Positions 35,593 to 44,552 of a stretch of DNA of 64,000 bases are shown here, piece after piece. The notes under the pieces are model-generated. The model searched no databases. It worked only from the letters and a program-made list of their open reading frames with translations, and had not been told where the DNA came from. Source of the stretch: Metapseudomonas otitidis (GTDB lineage: Bacteria > Pseudomonadota > Gammaproteobacteria > Pseudomonadales > Pseudomonadaceae); the NCBI RefSeq assembly GCF_900111835.1, contig NZ_FOJP01000010.1, positions 1 through 64,000 of the forward strand, read 5' to 3'. The translations under genes and the position numbers were made by a program. Each line of letters begins with the position of its first letter. The first letter of the stretch is position 1.

Positions 35593-35619
35593 AAGGCCGG
35601 CAATCTTGCCGGCCTTTTT
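35593..35619 (+). terminator. Rho-independent terminator after the SDR gene
   Basis: AAGGCCGGCAA (35593-35603) pairs perfectly with TTGCCGGCCTT (35606-35616), followed by TTT. It separates the SDR gene from the crotonase-family gene. Confidence 0.85.
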
Positions 35620-35650
35620 CATGCCTGCGTTTACCCCCAAGGAGTCCCCG

Positions 35651-36421
35651 ATGAGCATCCGCGTCGAAAAGCACGGCCCCATCACCACCCTGACCATCGA
35701 CCGCCCGCAGGTGCGCAACGCCGTCGACCGGCCCACCGCCGAGGCCCTGGCTGCGGCGCTGCGGGCCTTCGAGGCGGACGATGACGCGCGGGTGGCGGTG
35801 CTCACCGGCAGCGGCGGCACCTTCTGCGCCGGTGCCGACCTGGCGGCGGTGGCCGAGGACGGCGAGCGACGCAACCGCCTGGAGGCGGACGGCGACGGGC
35901 CCATGGGACCGAGCCGCATGCAGTTGGCCAAGCCGCTGATCGCCGCCATCGAAGGCCATGCCGTGGCCGGCGGCCTGGAGCTGGCGCTGCTGGCAGACCT
36001 GCGGGTGATGGCCGAGGACGCCGTGCTCGGTGTGTTCTGCCGGCGCTTCGGCGTGCCGCTGATCGACGGCGGCACCGTGCGCCTGCCGCGCATCGTCGGC
36101 CAGGGCCGGGCGCTGGACCTGATCCTCACCGGGCGCCCGGTGCAGGCCGACGAGGCGCTCGCCATCGGCCTGGTGAACCGCGTGGTGTCGGCCGGGTCGG
36201 CGCTGGAAGCAGCGCAAGGCCTGGCGCGGGAGATCGCCGCCTTTCCGCAGCGCTGCCTGCTCGCCGACCGCGCCAGCGCCTACGCCCAATGGGACCTGCC
36301 GTTCGAGACCGCCATCTCCCACGAATTCGAGGGCGGCCTGGCGGTTATCCACAGCGGCGAAACCCGCCTGGGCGCCCAGGCCTTCAGCGCCGGGAAAGGC
36401 CGTCACGGCCGCTTCGACTGA
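35651..36421 (+). CDS. Enoyl-CoA hydratase/isomerase family protein
   Basis: The 256-residue crotonase-fold protein shows DRPQVRNAVDR, GGTFCAGADLAAV (the oxyanion loop), and GHAVAGGLELALLADLRV with the first Glu position. The usual second catalytic Glu of hydratases is not present, since the block reads FGVPLIDGGT. It may therefore be an isomerase or another crotonase activity. AAGGAGTCCCCG precedes ATG 35651. Its last 19 bases overlap the convergent hydrolase gene. Confidence 0.88.
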   Translation: MSIRVEKHGPITTLTIDRPQVRNAVDRPTAEALAAALRAFEADDDARVAVLTGSGGTFCAGADLAAVAEDGERRNRLEADGDGPMGPSRMQLAKPLIAAIEGHAVAGGLELALLADLRVMAEDAVLGVFCRRFGVPLIDGGTVRLPRIVGQGRALDLILTGRPVQADEALAIGLVNRVVSAGSALEAAQGLAREIAAFPQRCLLADRASAYAQWDLPFETAISHEFEGGLAVIHSGETRLGAQAFSAGKGRHGRFD

Positions 36422-37314
36422 TCCATCAGGTGCTGGCGGAACCACGCCAGCGCCTCTGCCATCGCCTGGGGCGCATGCCGGGTGTAGGGCTCGAAATGCC
36501 CGTCCGGCAGCAGCACCAGCCGCTTCGGCTCCCGGGCCTGCTGGTAGGCGGCCAGGGCCAGGTCGGTGGGGGTCACCGTGTCGTGTTCGGCCACCAGCAG
36601 CATCAGCGGCGTGGGGCTGACGCGTTCGATGTAGCTGCCCGGTTCGTACTCGCTGGCCCGCTCGCTGGAGCGCAGGGTCACGCGGTTCTGCCAGTCTGGC
36701 GCCAGGGTGGCGCTGGCGCCGTAGAAGGCGCTGGCATCGGCACCGGGGTAGAGGCCGGGCGCGTCGCCTTCGCTGATCACCCGGCGGTAGCTGGGCGGCT
36801 GCCCCTGGTAGCGGGCCAGGCGGTCGGCCTGGAAGGCCGACCGCGCGGCATGCAGGCCCGCCCCCGCGCGCCGCAGGAAGCTCTGGTGGCCGCTGATGGT
36901 GGGCACCTGGGCGACCACGCAGCGCACCCGCCGGTCCAGCGCGCCGAGCACGATGGCGTGGCCGCCGCTGTAGCTGGAGCCCCAGACCCCCAGGCGGCTG
37001 GCGTCCACTTCCGGGCGCAGGCTGGCCCAGGTGAGCACCTCGCGCAGGTCGTCCACCTGCTGCCACGGGTCGATGTCCTCGCGCGGTTCCCCACCACTGG
37101 CGCCGAAGCCCCGGTGGTCGCAGAGCACCACGGCAAAGCCGGCCTCGGCGAAGTGACGGGCGAAGGCATCCAGGTGCAACGCCTTGAGCGCGGCGAAGCC
37201 GGGGCTCATCAGCAGCAATGGGAAGGGGGCCGGGGCATCCGGCAGGTAGTACCAGGCGTCCAGTTCGATTCCGTTGACCGGGATGCGCAGGCTGTGGCGG
37301 TGGACAGTGGGCAT
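36403..37314 (-). CDS. Alpha/beta fold hydrolase (dienelactone hydrolase/acetylxylan esterase-like)
   Basis: The 303-residue hydrolase has an N-terminal beta strand region, SPGFAALKALHLDAFARHFAEAGFAVVLCDHRGFGAS, and a serine nucleophile elbow WGSSYSGGHAIVLGALD. The acid LVAEHDTVTP and His LPDGHFEPY follow. All triad elements are visible. No signal peptide is present. It is convergent with the crotonase gene, overlapping it by 19 bases, and lies downstream of an AraC gene on the same strand. Confidence 0.87.
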   Translation of the reverse strand: MPTVHRHSLRIPVNGIELDAWYYLPDAPAPFPLLLMSPGFAALKALHLDAFARHFAEAGFAVVLCDHRGFGASGGEPREDIDPWQQVDDLREVLTWASLRPEVDASRLGVWGSSYSGGHAIVLGALDRRVRCVVAQVPTISGHQSFLRRAGAGLHAARSAFQADRLARYQGQPPSYRRVISEGDAPGLYPGADASAFYGASATLAPDWQNRVTLRSSERASEYEPGSYIERVSPTPLMLLVAEHDTVTPTDLALAAYQQAREPKRLVLLPDGHFEPYTRHAPQAMAEALAWFRQHLMDQSKRP

Positions 37315-37399
37315 GGCAGGGCTCCTCGTGGCAGAGGCCCCCAGGGTAGGGCGCGCGGTGGCGGTTGGCCGTCGGTCATCGGCCAGTTACCGGCGCTGA

Positions 37400-38185
37400 T
37401 CAGCCAGCCTCGTTGCGCCAGGCCTTCGGCGGCTTGCCCATCAGCCGGCGAAACGCATTGGTGAAGGCCCCACTGGATTCGTAGCCCAGGTCCGCCGCGA
37501 TGCGTGTCACCGCCTCGCCCCGCTCCAGCCGGGGCAGGGCGGCCTGGATACGGGCCCGCTGGCGCCAGAGCAGGAAGCTGGTGCCCAGCTCGGCCCGGAA
37601 CAGCCGCGCCAGGGTGCGCGTCGAGGCTCCCACCTGGGTGCCCCAGTCCGCCAGGCTGCGGGGATCGCCCGGCTGCTCCAGCAGGCCCAGGCAGAGCTTC
37701 TGCAGGCGTGGGTCTTGGGGCATCGGCAGGCGCAGGGGCACGGCGTGGGCCTGGCGCACCTCGTCCAGCAGCAGGTGCATCAGGTGCGCGGCGCGGCTGT
37801 CGGGCGGCGTCCGACCGTCCACCGGCAGGGCGCGGGGCAGCAGCTCGCACAGCAGGGGGCTGACCAGCAGGCTGTAGGGCGCATTGGGCAGTTCGGCCGG
37901 GGCCTGGTCCGGGTGCAGGTACACCGTGCGCAGTGCCACCGGCCCTCGGGCCCGCAGCCGGTGGGGCAGGCGCGCGGGCATCCACAGCGCCTGCTGCGGC
38001 GAGATCAGCCAGCAGCCCTGGCCACAGCTCAGTTCCATCACGCCGGTGGTGGCGTAGATCAGCTGTGCGCCTTCGTGCCAGTGCTCGGGGGTGCAATGGC
38101 CGTCGGGGTAGTCGCGGGCCACCGGGCGCAGGCGGGCGTCCGGGGCATCGAACACGGGCAGGTGGCGGGGGGAGGGCGCGGGCAT
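37400..38185 (-). CDS. AraC family transcriptional regulator (cupin sensor)
   Basis: The protein has an AraC cupin-like N-terminal sensor (HWHEGAQLIYATTGVMELSCGQGCWLISPQQALWMPARLPH) and a C-terminal double helix-turn-helix (SLADWGTQVGASTRTLARLFRAELG and VTRIAADLGYESSGAFTNAFRRLMG). I chose ATG 38185 (261 residues); a GTG at 38215 is an alternative. It is upstream of the hydrolase gene on the same strand and may regulate it. Confidence 0.87.
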   Translation of the reverse strand: MPAPSPRHLPVFDAPDARLRPVARDYPDGHCTPEHWHEGAQLIYATTGVMELSCGQGCWLISPQQALWMPARLPHRLRARGPVALRTVYLHPDQAPAELPNAPYSLLVSPLLCELLPRALPVDGRTPPDSRAAHLMHLLLDEVRQAHAVPLRLPMPQDPRLQKLCLGLLEQPGDPRSLADWGTQVGASTRTLARLFRAELGTSFLLWRQRARIQAALPRLERGEAVTRIAADLGYESSGAFTNAFRRLMGKPPKAWRNEAG

Positions 38186-38261
38186 GCGGCGTACCAGGGA
38201 GGGGACCGCCGGCACTCTGCCCGAGGTGCCGGTCGGTTTCCAGGGCCCGAAGGCCCCGGGA

Positions 38262-38606
38262 TCAGCGGCTGATGATGACGTAGGTCTTGCGCAGGGTTTC
38301 CTTCACGTCCCACACGCCCAGGCTGTTGGCGGGCAGCAGCAGGGCGTCGCCGGCCTTGATCTCGATGGGCTCGCCGCCGTCCGGGGTGAAGGTGCAGCTG
38401 CCGTGGGTGAAGTGGCAGAACTCCTGCTCGAGGATCTGCCGGCGGAACTTGCCGGGGCTGCATTCCCATACGCCGGTTTCCACGCCGTCGGTGCGCTCGA
38501 CAGAATGCACGCGGGTATGGGGCACCGGCTCACCGACGGGTACCGGCACCGGGCTGGGTTCGGACAGGGGCAGGGTGTGGGTGTTCTGCAGCAGGGTGGC
38601 TTTCAT
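38262..38606 (-). CDS. Cupin domain protein (EutQ/Cupin_3-like)
   Basis: The 114-residue single-domain cupin shows GVWECSPGKFRRQILEQEFCHFTHGSCTFTPDGGEPIEIKAGDALLLPANSLGVWDVKETLRKTYVI, the (S)-ureidoglycine aminohydrolase-like cupin pattern. It is cytoplasmic. It lies downstream of the DAO-type oxidase gene on the minus strand and may act with it on an amine substrate, as is common for these pairs. Confidence 0.85.
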   Translation of the reverse strand: MKATLLQNTHTLPLSEPSPVPVPVGEPVPHTRVHSVERTDGVETGVWECSPGKFRRQILEQEFCHFTHGSCTFTPDGGEPIEIKAGDALLLPANSLGVWDVKETLRKTYVIISR

Positions 38607-38653
38607 GCAAGGGCTTCCAATCAGGGGGGAGGGGGCTGCGCGGCGGGGCCGCG

Positions 38654-40060
38654 TCAGCGCATAAGGCTTTCCATGAAGGCGGCCAGGCGCGCGGCCAGGG
38701 CTCGGCGCCAGGGGGCGCTGTGGGGGTTGGCCAGCACCCGGTCCTCGTGGACGAAGCTGCGGATGATGGCGTTGTAGCCGAGCCAGCGGCAGGGCTCCGG
38801 CTCCCAGGCGGCGAGGCGATCCAGCGGGCCGTCGCCGAGTACCCAGGGCTGGCGGGTGAGCAGCGTCTCGCTGCCGAGGATGAGGTCGGCCAGGGTGCGC
38901 CCGCCCAGGTTGGTGGCGCCGACGCCTTCGCCGCCGTAGCCGCCGGAGAGGGCGATGCCGTTGGCACGGTCCACCAGCATGTGCGGCTGGAAGCGCCGGG
39001 CCATGCCGAGGTTGCCGCCCCAGCTGTGGGTCAGGCGCACGTTGCGCAGCATGGGGAACAGCTCGCCGAACAGGTAGCGGCGCAGGCCCACTTCCTCGTC
39101 GTCGAGGTTGAAGTCTTCCCGCAGGCGACCGCCGAAGCGGTAGCCGCCCCGGGCGCCGAAGGCCAGGCGGTTGTCGGCGGTGCGCTGGCCGTAGGTGACC
39201 TGGCGGCTGAACTCGCTGAACGCCTGGCCCTGGGCCAGGCCGATCTCGGCCCAGGTGGACTCCGGCAGCGGCTCGGTGGCCACCAGCAGGCTCTGCACCG
39301 GCAACTGGTAGCGCCCCAGGGGCGGCAGCGCGGCGGCGTAGCCTTCCACGGCAGGCACCACCCAGCGTGCCTTCACCTCGCCCTGCAGGGTGGTGACCCG
39401 GCCCGGGGCCCAGTCGGTGACCCGGCTCTGTTCGAACACCTGCACGCCGAGGCGCTCCACGGCGCTGGCCAGGCCGCGCACCAGGCGGGCCGGCTGGATG
39501 GTGGCGCAGTGCGGGCTGTAGAGACCGCCCAGGGCGCCGGCCACGCGGATGTGCCCGGCCAGTTCGTGGGGCGCGAGCCAGCGGTAGTCGTCGTCGTTCA
39601 GGCCTTCGGCGTGGAGGTCGTCGAGGTAGTGGCGCAGGCGGGTTTCCTGCTCCGGGTAGCGGGCCGCGCAGTAGAGCACGCCGCCCTTGCGGTAGTCGCA
39701 GTCGATGCCCTCGCGGGTGAGCACCTCGGCCACCTCGTCGGGGATGCCGTGGAGCAGGTCCCAGCTGGCGCGGCGCTCTTCACGGGGCAGGCGGGCCAGG
39801 GCGCGGTCCTCGCCCAGCAGGTTGCCCATCAGCCAGCCGCCGTTGCGCCCGCTGGCGCCGAAGCCGGCGATTTCCGATTCCAGCACCACCACCTTCAGTT
39901 CGGGCTCCTGGCGCTTGAGGTAGTAGGCGGTCCACAGGCCGGTGTAGCCGGCGCCGATGATGGCGACGTCGGCCTCCAGGCTGCCGCCCAGGGCCGGGCG
40001 GGGCGTGAGGGGCTCGTCGAGCTGGTCCATCCACAGGCTGATCGATTTCCAGGCCGGCAT
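38654..40060 (-). CDS. FAD-dependent oxidoreductase (DAO family, gamma-glutamylputrescine oxidase-like)
   Basis: The 468-residue protein has an N-terminal FAD-binding motif (VAIIGAGYTGLWTAYYLK), GASGRNGGWLMGN typical of PuuB-like amine oxidases, and a C-terminal NLGMARRFQPHMLVDRANGIALSGGYGGEGVGATNLGGRTLADLI. It should oxidise a secondary or primary amine with oxygen. ATG 40060 is chosen because GAGGA lies seven bases before it; ATG 40066 is too close. It sits between a cupin gene and a SnoaL-AraC regulator. Confidence 0.9.
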   Translation of the reverse strand: MPAWKSISLWMDQLDEPLTPRPALGGSLEADVAIIGAGYTGLWTAYYLKRQEPELKVVVLESEIAGFGASGRNGGWLMGNLLGEDRALARLPREERRASWDLLHGIPDEVAEVLTREGIDCDYRKGGVLYCAARYPEQETRLRHYLDDLHAEGLNDDDYRWLAPHELAGHIRVAGALGGLYSPHCATIQPARLVRGLASAVERLGVQVFEQSRVTDWAPGRVTTLQGEVKARWVVPAVEGYAAALPPLGRYQLPVQSLLVATEPLPESTWAEIGLAQGQAFSEFSRQVTYGQRTADNRLAFGARGGYRFGGRLREDFNLDDEEVGLRRYLFGELFPMLRNVRLTHSWGGNLGMARRFQPHMLVDRANGIALSGGYGGEGVGATNLGGRTLADLILGSETLLTRQPWVLGDGPLDRLAAWEPEPCRWLGYNAIIRSFVHEDRVLANPHSAPWRRALAARLAAFMESLMR

Positions 40061-40158
40061 GGGCATTCCTCGGGTCTAAAGGGATCGTGGGCGGCAAGCC
40101 TAGTGGCTGCCGGTCGCCTTGTCGTGCGCGCGGGCACGCCGACAAGGCAGCGGGGCGC

Positions 40159-40941
40159 TCAGCCCTCGGCCTGCAGGCGCTTGAGGTAGGCCTTGGGCGA
40201 CAGGCCGGTGTGCTGGCGGAAGCAGCGGTAGAAGGCCGAGAGGGAGTTGAAACCGGCGGCGAAGGCCTGCTCGTCGATGCGTGCCACCGAGCGCTGCGCC
40301 TCCAGCTGGGCCAGCAGGTGACGCAGGCGCGCCTGGTTCACGTACTGGTAGAAGCTCTGGCCGAGCATCTGGTTGAGCAGGTAGGAGATCTGGTTGCGGG
40401 TGTAGCCGGTGGCGGTGGCCACCTGGTGCAGGTCCAGGGCCGGGTCGAGGTAGGGCTGGCTGCGCTGGAAGTAGTCCTCCAGGTCCCGTGCCAGCAGGCT
40501 CAACTGGCGGGCGGAGAGGCCCAGGCGGCTGGCGGCCGGGCGGCTGGAGCGCTCGGGCTCGCCGCTGGCGCGGGCATCGGCCACCAGCAGGGCGTACTCG
40601 TTGATGCGCCAGATCAGCCCGTCACGAACGGTAATGGCCTCGCTGGTACGAAAGGTACCGCTGCGGCCGACCCGCAGGCTGTACTGGATGAAGGCGGTGT
40701 CGCCGTCCACGCGGATGCGGTCGCTGTGCACCAGGAAGTCGTCCGGGGCGCTGGGCATGGTGGCGCGCACGTAGTCGCCCAGCTCCGCCAGGCGCATGCA
40801 GCGGTTCTGGAAGAAGTCGTTGTATTCCACCTCGGGGTGGTAGAGGGCGAGCACGGCGTCGATGTCGCGCGCCTTCCAGCTCAGGTGGTAGCGCATCACC
40901 ACCTCGCGGGTGGCCAGGGTCTGGGCGTCGGTGTCGTTCAT
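40159..40941 (-). CDS. SnoaL-like domain fused to AraC helix-turn-helix
   Basis: The 260-residue protein has an N-terminal NTF2/SnoaL-like domain (about 10-125: YHLSWKARDIDAVLALYHPEVEYNDFF and AITVRDGLIWRINEYALL). A C-terminal AraC DNA-binding domain follows (about 160-258: LHQVATATGYTRNQISYLLNQMLG and EQAFAAGFNSLSAFYRCFRQHTGLSPKAYLKRL). The first helix-turn-helix resembles the AraC subgroup with a shortened N-terminus. It probably senses a small ligand through the SnoaL fold. It is divergent from the DUF1302 gene and co-directional with the amine oxidase gene. Confidence 0.88.
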   Translation of the reverse strand: MNDTDAQTLATREVVMRYHLSWKARDIDAVLALYHPEVEYNDFFQNRCMRLAELGDYVRATMPSAPDDFLVHSDRIRVDGDTAFIQYSLRVGRSGTFRTSEAITVRDGLIWRINEYALLVADARASGEPERSSRPAASRLGLSARQLSLLARDLEDYFQRSQPYLDPALDLHQVATATGYTRNQISYLLNQMLGQSFYQYVNQARLRHLLAQLEAQRSVARIDEQAFAAGFNSLSAFYRCFRQHTGLSPKAYLKRLQAEG

Positions 40942-41134
40942 GGCGGTGGCCGGTGGGGCAAAGCGGGGAGGATGCCAAAGCCCCGCGCGGCCTCACAAGG
41001 CCCGCTGAGACGCCGGCGGTGGCGGTGGATTCACTCTTTCGAGCGACAGGGATGAATCCCTCCTTGGTGCGCTTATCGCCTGCGCGGGTGACTGGTTAGG
41101 GTGGTGCCCTCCTTACACCCACCAGGAAAGCCGC

Positions 41135-42928
41135 ATGACAAAAACAACAACGCGCGCAGTTTTCCGGCCGCACGCGCTGGCCGTCGCCATCACCCTGGGT
41201 TGCGCCACCCAGGCCCAGGCCGTGAACTTCAACATCGGCGAGATCGAGGGGCAGTTCGACTCCTCGCTCTCCGTCGGCGCCAGCTGGTCCATGCGCAATG
41301 GCGACCCGGACCTGATCAGCACCGTGAACGGCGGCAAGGGCCAGTCGTCCACCGGTGACGACGGCCGCCTCAACTTCAAGAAGGGCGAGACCTTCTCGAA
41401 GATCTTCAAGGGCATCCACGACCTGGAGCTGAAGTACCGCGACACCGGCATCTTCCTGCGGGGCAAGTACTGGTACGACTTCGAGCTGAAGGACGAGGAC
41501 CGCCGCTTCAAGCCCATCAGCGACCACAACCGCAAGGAGGGCTCCAAGTCCGCCGGCGCGCAACTGCTGGATGCGTTCGTCTACCACAACTACAGCATCG
41601 CCGACCTGCCGGGGAACGTCCGCCTCGGCAAGCAGGTGGTGAGCTGGGGCGAGAGCACCTTCATCGGCAACAGCATCAACTCCATCAACCCGGTGGACGT
41701 CTCCGCCTTCCGCCGTCCCGGCGCCGAGATCAAGGAAGGCCTGATCCCGGTGAACATGTTCTACCTGTCCCAGACCCTCACCGACCAGCTCAGCGTGGAA
41801 GGCTTCTACCAGCTGGAATGGGACCAGACCGTGCTGGACAACTGCGGCACCTTCTTCGGTGGCGACGTGGCCGCCGATGGCTGCGTGACCGGCTACACCG
41901 TGGGCTCCCCGGCCATCGCGCCGCTGCAGCCCATCGCAGCGGGCTTCGGCCAGGGCTTCCAGGTGGCCCGCGAGGGCGTGATCCTGCCCCGTGGCGGCGA
42001 CCGCGATGCCCGCGACTCCGGTCAGTTCGGCGTGGCCCTGCGCTGGCTGGGCGACGAGACCGAGTACGGCGCGTACTTCATGAACTACCACAGCCGCACG
42101 CCGTTCGTGGGCACCCAGACCGCCAGCGCGGCGACCCTCGCCGCACTGCCCGGGATCATCAGCACGGCCAACGGCATCGTTGCCGGTTCGGGCGCTGGGC
42201 TGGCGCAAAGCACCCTGCTGGGCAACGGTCGCTACTACCTGGAATACCCCGAGGACATCCGGCTCTACGGCCTGAGCTTCTCCACCACCCTGCCCACCGG
42301 CACCGCCTGGAGCGGCGAGATCAGCTACCGCCCGAACGCGCCCATCCAGCTCAACACCAACGACGTGACCCTGGCCCTGGTCAACCCGCTGGCCGGTGGC
42401 ACCGCCTCGCCCATCGCCACCTCGGCGGGCGCCGACAACACCGGCTACAAGCGCAAGGAAATCACCCAGGTGCAGACCACCCTGACCCACTTCTTCGACC
42501 AGGTCCTGGGTGCCGAGCGCCTGACCCTGGTGGGCGAGGTCGGCCTGGCCCGCGTCGGCGGCCTGGAGAACCCCCGCGAGCTGCGCTACGGGCGTGACTC
42601 GGTGTACGGCACCTACGGCTTCGGCGGCGACACCCACGGCTTCGTCACCCGCACCTCCTGGGGCTACCGCACCCGCGCCGTGCTGGACTACGCCAACGTC
42701 ATCGCCGGCATCAACCTCAAGCCCAACGTGGCCTGGTCCCACGACGTCGACGGCTACGGCCCCAACGGCCTCTTCAACGAAGGTGCCAAGGCCCTGAGCA
42801 TCGGCCTCGATGCCGACTACCAGAACACCTACACCGCGAGCATCAGTTACACCGACTTCTTCGGCGGCAAGTACAACACCCTGGTGGACCGCGACTTCCT
42901 CGCCGTCAGCTTCGGCATGAACTTCTGA
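41135..42928 (+). CDS. DUF1302 outer-membrane protein
   Basis: The 597-residue protein has a signal peptide (MTKTTTRAVFRPHALAVAIT ... AQA) and the DUF1302 barrel-like sequence: IGEIEGQFDSSLSVGASWSMRN near the N-terminus, repeated beta-strand patterns, and a C-terminal aromatic-rich strand ending FGMNF, consistent with outer-membrane insertion. DUF1302 proteins are typically paired with DUF1329 proteins, as here, and are induced on hydrophobic or steroid-like substrates in some genera. The 193-base gap to the divergent regulator is its promoter region. Confidence 0.9.
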   Translation: MTKTTTRAVFRPHALAVAITLGCATQAQAVNFNIGEIEGQFDSSLSVGASWSMRNGDPDLISTVNGGKGQSSTGDDGRLNFKKGETFSKIFKGIHDLELKYRDTGIFLRGKYWYDFELKDEDRRFKPISDHNRKEGSKSAGAQLLDAFVYHNYSIADLPGNVRLGKQVVSWGESTFIGNSINSINPVDVSAFRRPGAEIKEGLIPVNMFYLSQTLTDQLSVEGFYQLEWDQTVLDNCGTFFGGDVAADGCVTGYTVGSPAIAPLQPIAAGFGQGFQVAREGVILPRGGDRDARDSGQFGVALRWLGDETEYGAYFMNYHSRTPFVGTQTASAATLAALPGIISTANGIVAGSGAGLAQSTLLGNGRYYLEYPEDIRLYGLSFSTTLPTGTAWSGEISYRPNAPIQLNTNDVTLALVNPLAGGTASPIATSAGADNTGYKRKEITQVQTTLTHFFDQVLGAERLTLVGEVGLARVGGLENPRELRYGRDSVYGTYGFGGDTHGFVTRTSWGYRTRAVLDYANVIAGINLKPNVAWSHDVDGYGPNGLFNEGAKALSIGLDADYQNTYTASISYTDFFGGKYNTLVDRDFLAVSFGMNF

Positions 42929-42943
42929 GTGGACGAAACGACT

Positions 42944-44311
42944 ATGCGCAAGACCCTCCTGCAAAGCACCGCCCTGGCCCTCAGCCTGCTGGCCAGCCAG
43001 GTGATGGCCGCGGTTTCCGCCGATGAAGCCGCCCAGCTCGGCACCACTCTCACCCCCCTGGGCGCGGAGAAGGCCGGCAATGCCGACGGCAGCATTCCCG
43101 CCTGGACCGGCGGCATCGGCAAGGATGCCGGCGCCGTGGACGCCAAGGGCTTCCTCGCCGACCCCTTCGCCAACGAGAAGCCGCTGTTCACCATCACCGC
43201 GCAGAACGTGGACCAGTACAAGGACAAGCTCTCCGACGGCCAGGTGGCGATGCTCAAGCGCTACCCCGAGACCTACCGCATCCCGGTGTACCCCACCCAC
43301 CGCACCGTGAATGTGCCCCAGGCCGTGCAGGACGCCGCGAAGAAAAGTGCGCTGTACGTCCAGCCCATCAACGACGGCAACGGCCTCGCCCACTTCGCCG
43401 AAAGCCGCTACTACGCCTTCCCCATCCCCAAGAGCGGCGTGGAAGTGATCTGGAACCACGTCACCCGCTACCGGGGCGGCAACCTGCGGCGGGTCATCAC
43501 CCAGGCCACGCCCCAGGTGAACGGCTCCTACACCCCCATCCGCTTCGAGGAAGAAGTGGCCGTGCCCCAGGAAATGCCCGACCTGCCGGCCGCCAAGGGC
43601 GAGAACGTGCTGACCTTCTTCAAGCAGCAGGTCACCGCCCCCTCGCGCCTGGCCGGCAACGTGCTGCTGGTGCACGAAACCCTCGACCAGGTGAAGGAGC
43701 CGCGCCTGGCGTGGATCTACAACGCCGGCCAGCGCCGCGTGCGCCGTGCGCCCCAGGTCGCCTACGACGGTCCCGGCACCGCCGCCGACGGCCTGCGCAC
43801 CTCGGACAACTTCGACATGTTCTCCGGCGCACCGGACCGCTACGACTGGAAGCTGGTGGGCAAGAAGGAGATGTACATCCCCTACAACAGCTACAAGCTG
43901 GACTCGCCCTCGCTCAAGTACGACGACATCATCAAGGCCGGCCACATCAACCAGGACCTGACCCGCTACGAACTGCACCGCGTGTGGGAAGTGGTGGCCA
44001 CGGTGAAACCGGGTGAGCGGCACATCTACGCCAAGCGCCACATGTACATCGACGAGGACAGCTGGCAGGTGGCCCTGGTGGACCACTACGACGGCCGTGG
44101 CCAGCTGTGGCGCGTCGCCGAGGGCCACGCCCAGTTCTACTACCACCACCAGGTGCCGGCCTACACCCTGGAAGCGCTGTACGACATCATCGCCGGCCGC
44201 TACCTGGCCCTGGGCATGAAGAACGAAGAGAAGCACAGCTTCGAGTTCGGCTTCGTCGGCAAGGCCGCCGACTACACCCCGGCCGCCCTGCGCAACGCCG
44301 GCGTTCGCTAA
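42944..44311 (+). CDS. DUF1329 exported protein
   Basis: The 455-residue product has a signal peptide (MRKTLLQSTALALSLLASQVMA) and the DUF1329 pattern: AAQLGTTLTPLGAEKAGNADGSIPAWTGGI, YRGGNLRRVITQATPQVNGSYTP, RRAPQVAYDGPGTAADGLRTSDNFDMFSGAPDRYDWKL and ERHIYAKRHMYIDEDSWQVALVDHYDGRGQLWRVAEGHA. The fold is distantly LolB-like, so it may be a periplasmic lipid-handling partner of the DUF1302 protein. The start is 15 bases past the DUF1302 stop. A terminator follows. Confidence 0.9.
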   Translation: MRKTLLQSTALALSLLASQVMAAVSADEAAQLGTTLTPLGAEKAGNADGSIPAWTGGIGKDAGAVDAKGFLADPFANEKPLFTITAQNVDQYKDKLSDGQVAMLKRYPETYRIPVYPTHRTVNVPQAVQDAAKKSALYVQPINDGNGLAHFAESRYYAFPIPKSGVEVIWNHVTRYRGGNLRRVITQATPQVNGSYTPIRFEEEVAVPQEMPDLPAAKGENVLTFFKQQVTAPSRLAGNVLLVHETLDQVKEPRLAWIYNAGQRRVRRAPQVAYDGPGTAADGLRTSDNFDMFSGAPDRYDWKLVGKKEMYIPYNSYKLDSPSLKYDDIIKAGHINQDLTRYELHRVWEVVATVKPGERHIYAKRHMYIDEDSWQVALVDHYDGRGQLWRVAEGHAQFYYHHQVPAYTLEALYDIIAGRYLALGMKNEEKHSFEFGFVGKAADYTPAALRNAGVR

Positions 44312-44368
44312 TCGCTCCACCCGCGCACAAGGAGGTGTGCGGTCCCTTGCTTGTCAGTGACGCTTGAT

Positions 44369-44391
44369 AGCGGCCTTCGGGCCGCTTTTTT
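44369..44391 (+). terminator. Rho-independent terminator after DUF1329
   Basis: AGCGGCC (44369-44375) pairs with GGCCGCT (44380-44386) over a TTCG tetraloop, followed by a T run to 44391. It ends the DUF1302-DUF1329 operon. Confidence 0.88.
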
Positions 44392-44552
44392 GTGGCCGTG
44401 CTTCCGCTTCGATGCTTCGGGGGCCTGCGGCTGCCGTCTCCCCCAGCCCTTATAGGCCCGAATCAGAGGCCTGAATGATCCTTCAACAACGCCTCCCCTC
44501 GCGCCTAGGGTGGCGCCACGAGCAGCCCTGAACAGAACAAGAGGCAGCCGGC

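Noticed and set aside
41096-44320. 1074-codon open frame antisense to the DUF1302 and DUF1329 genes
   Set aside because: Its composition (long Val/Gly/His/Gln runs) is the mirror of GC-rich codon use in the real genes on the plus strand, which have signal peptides and family motifs.
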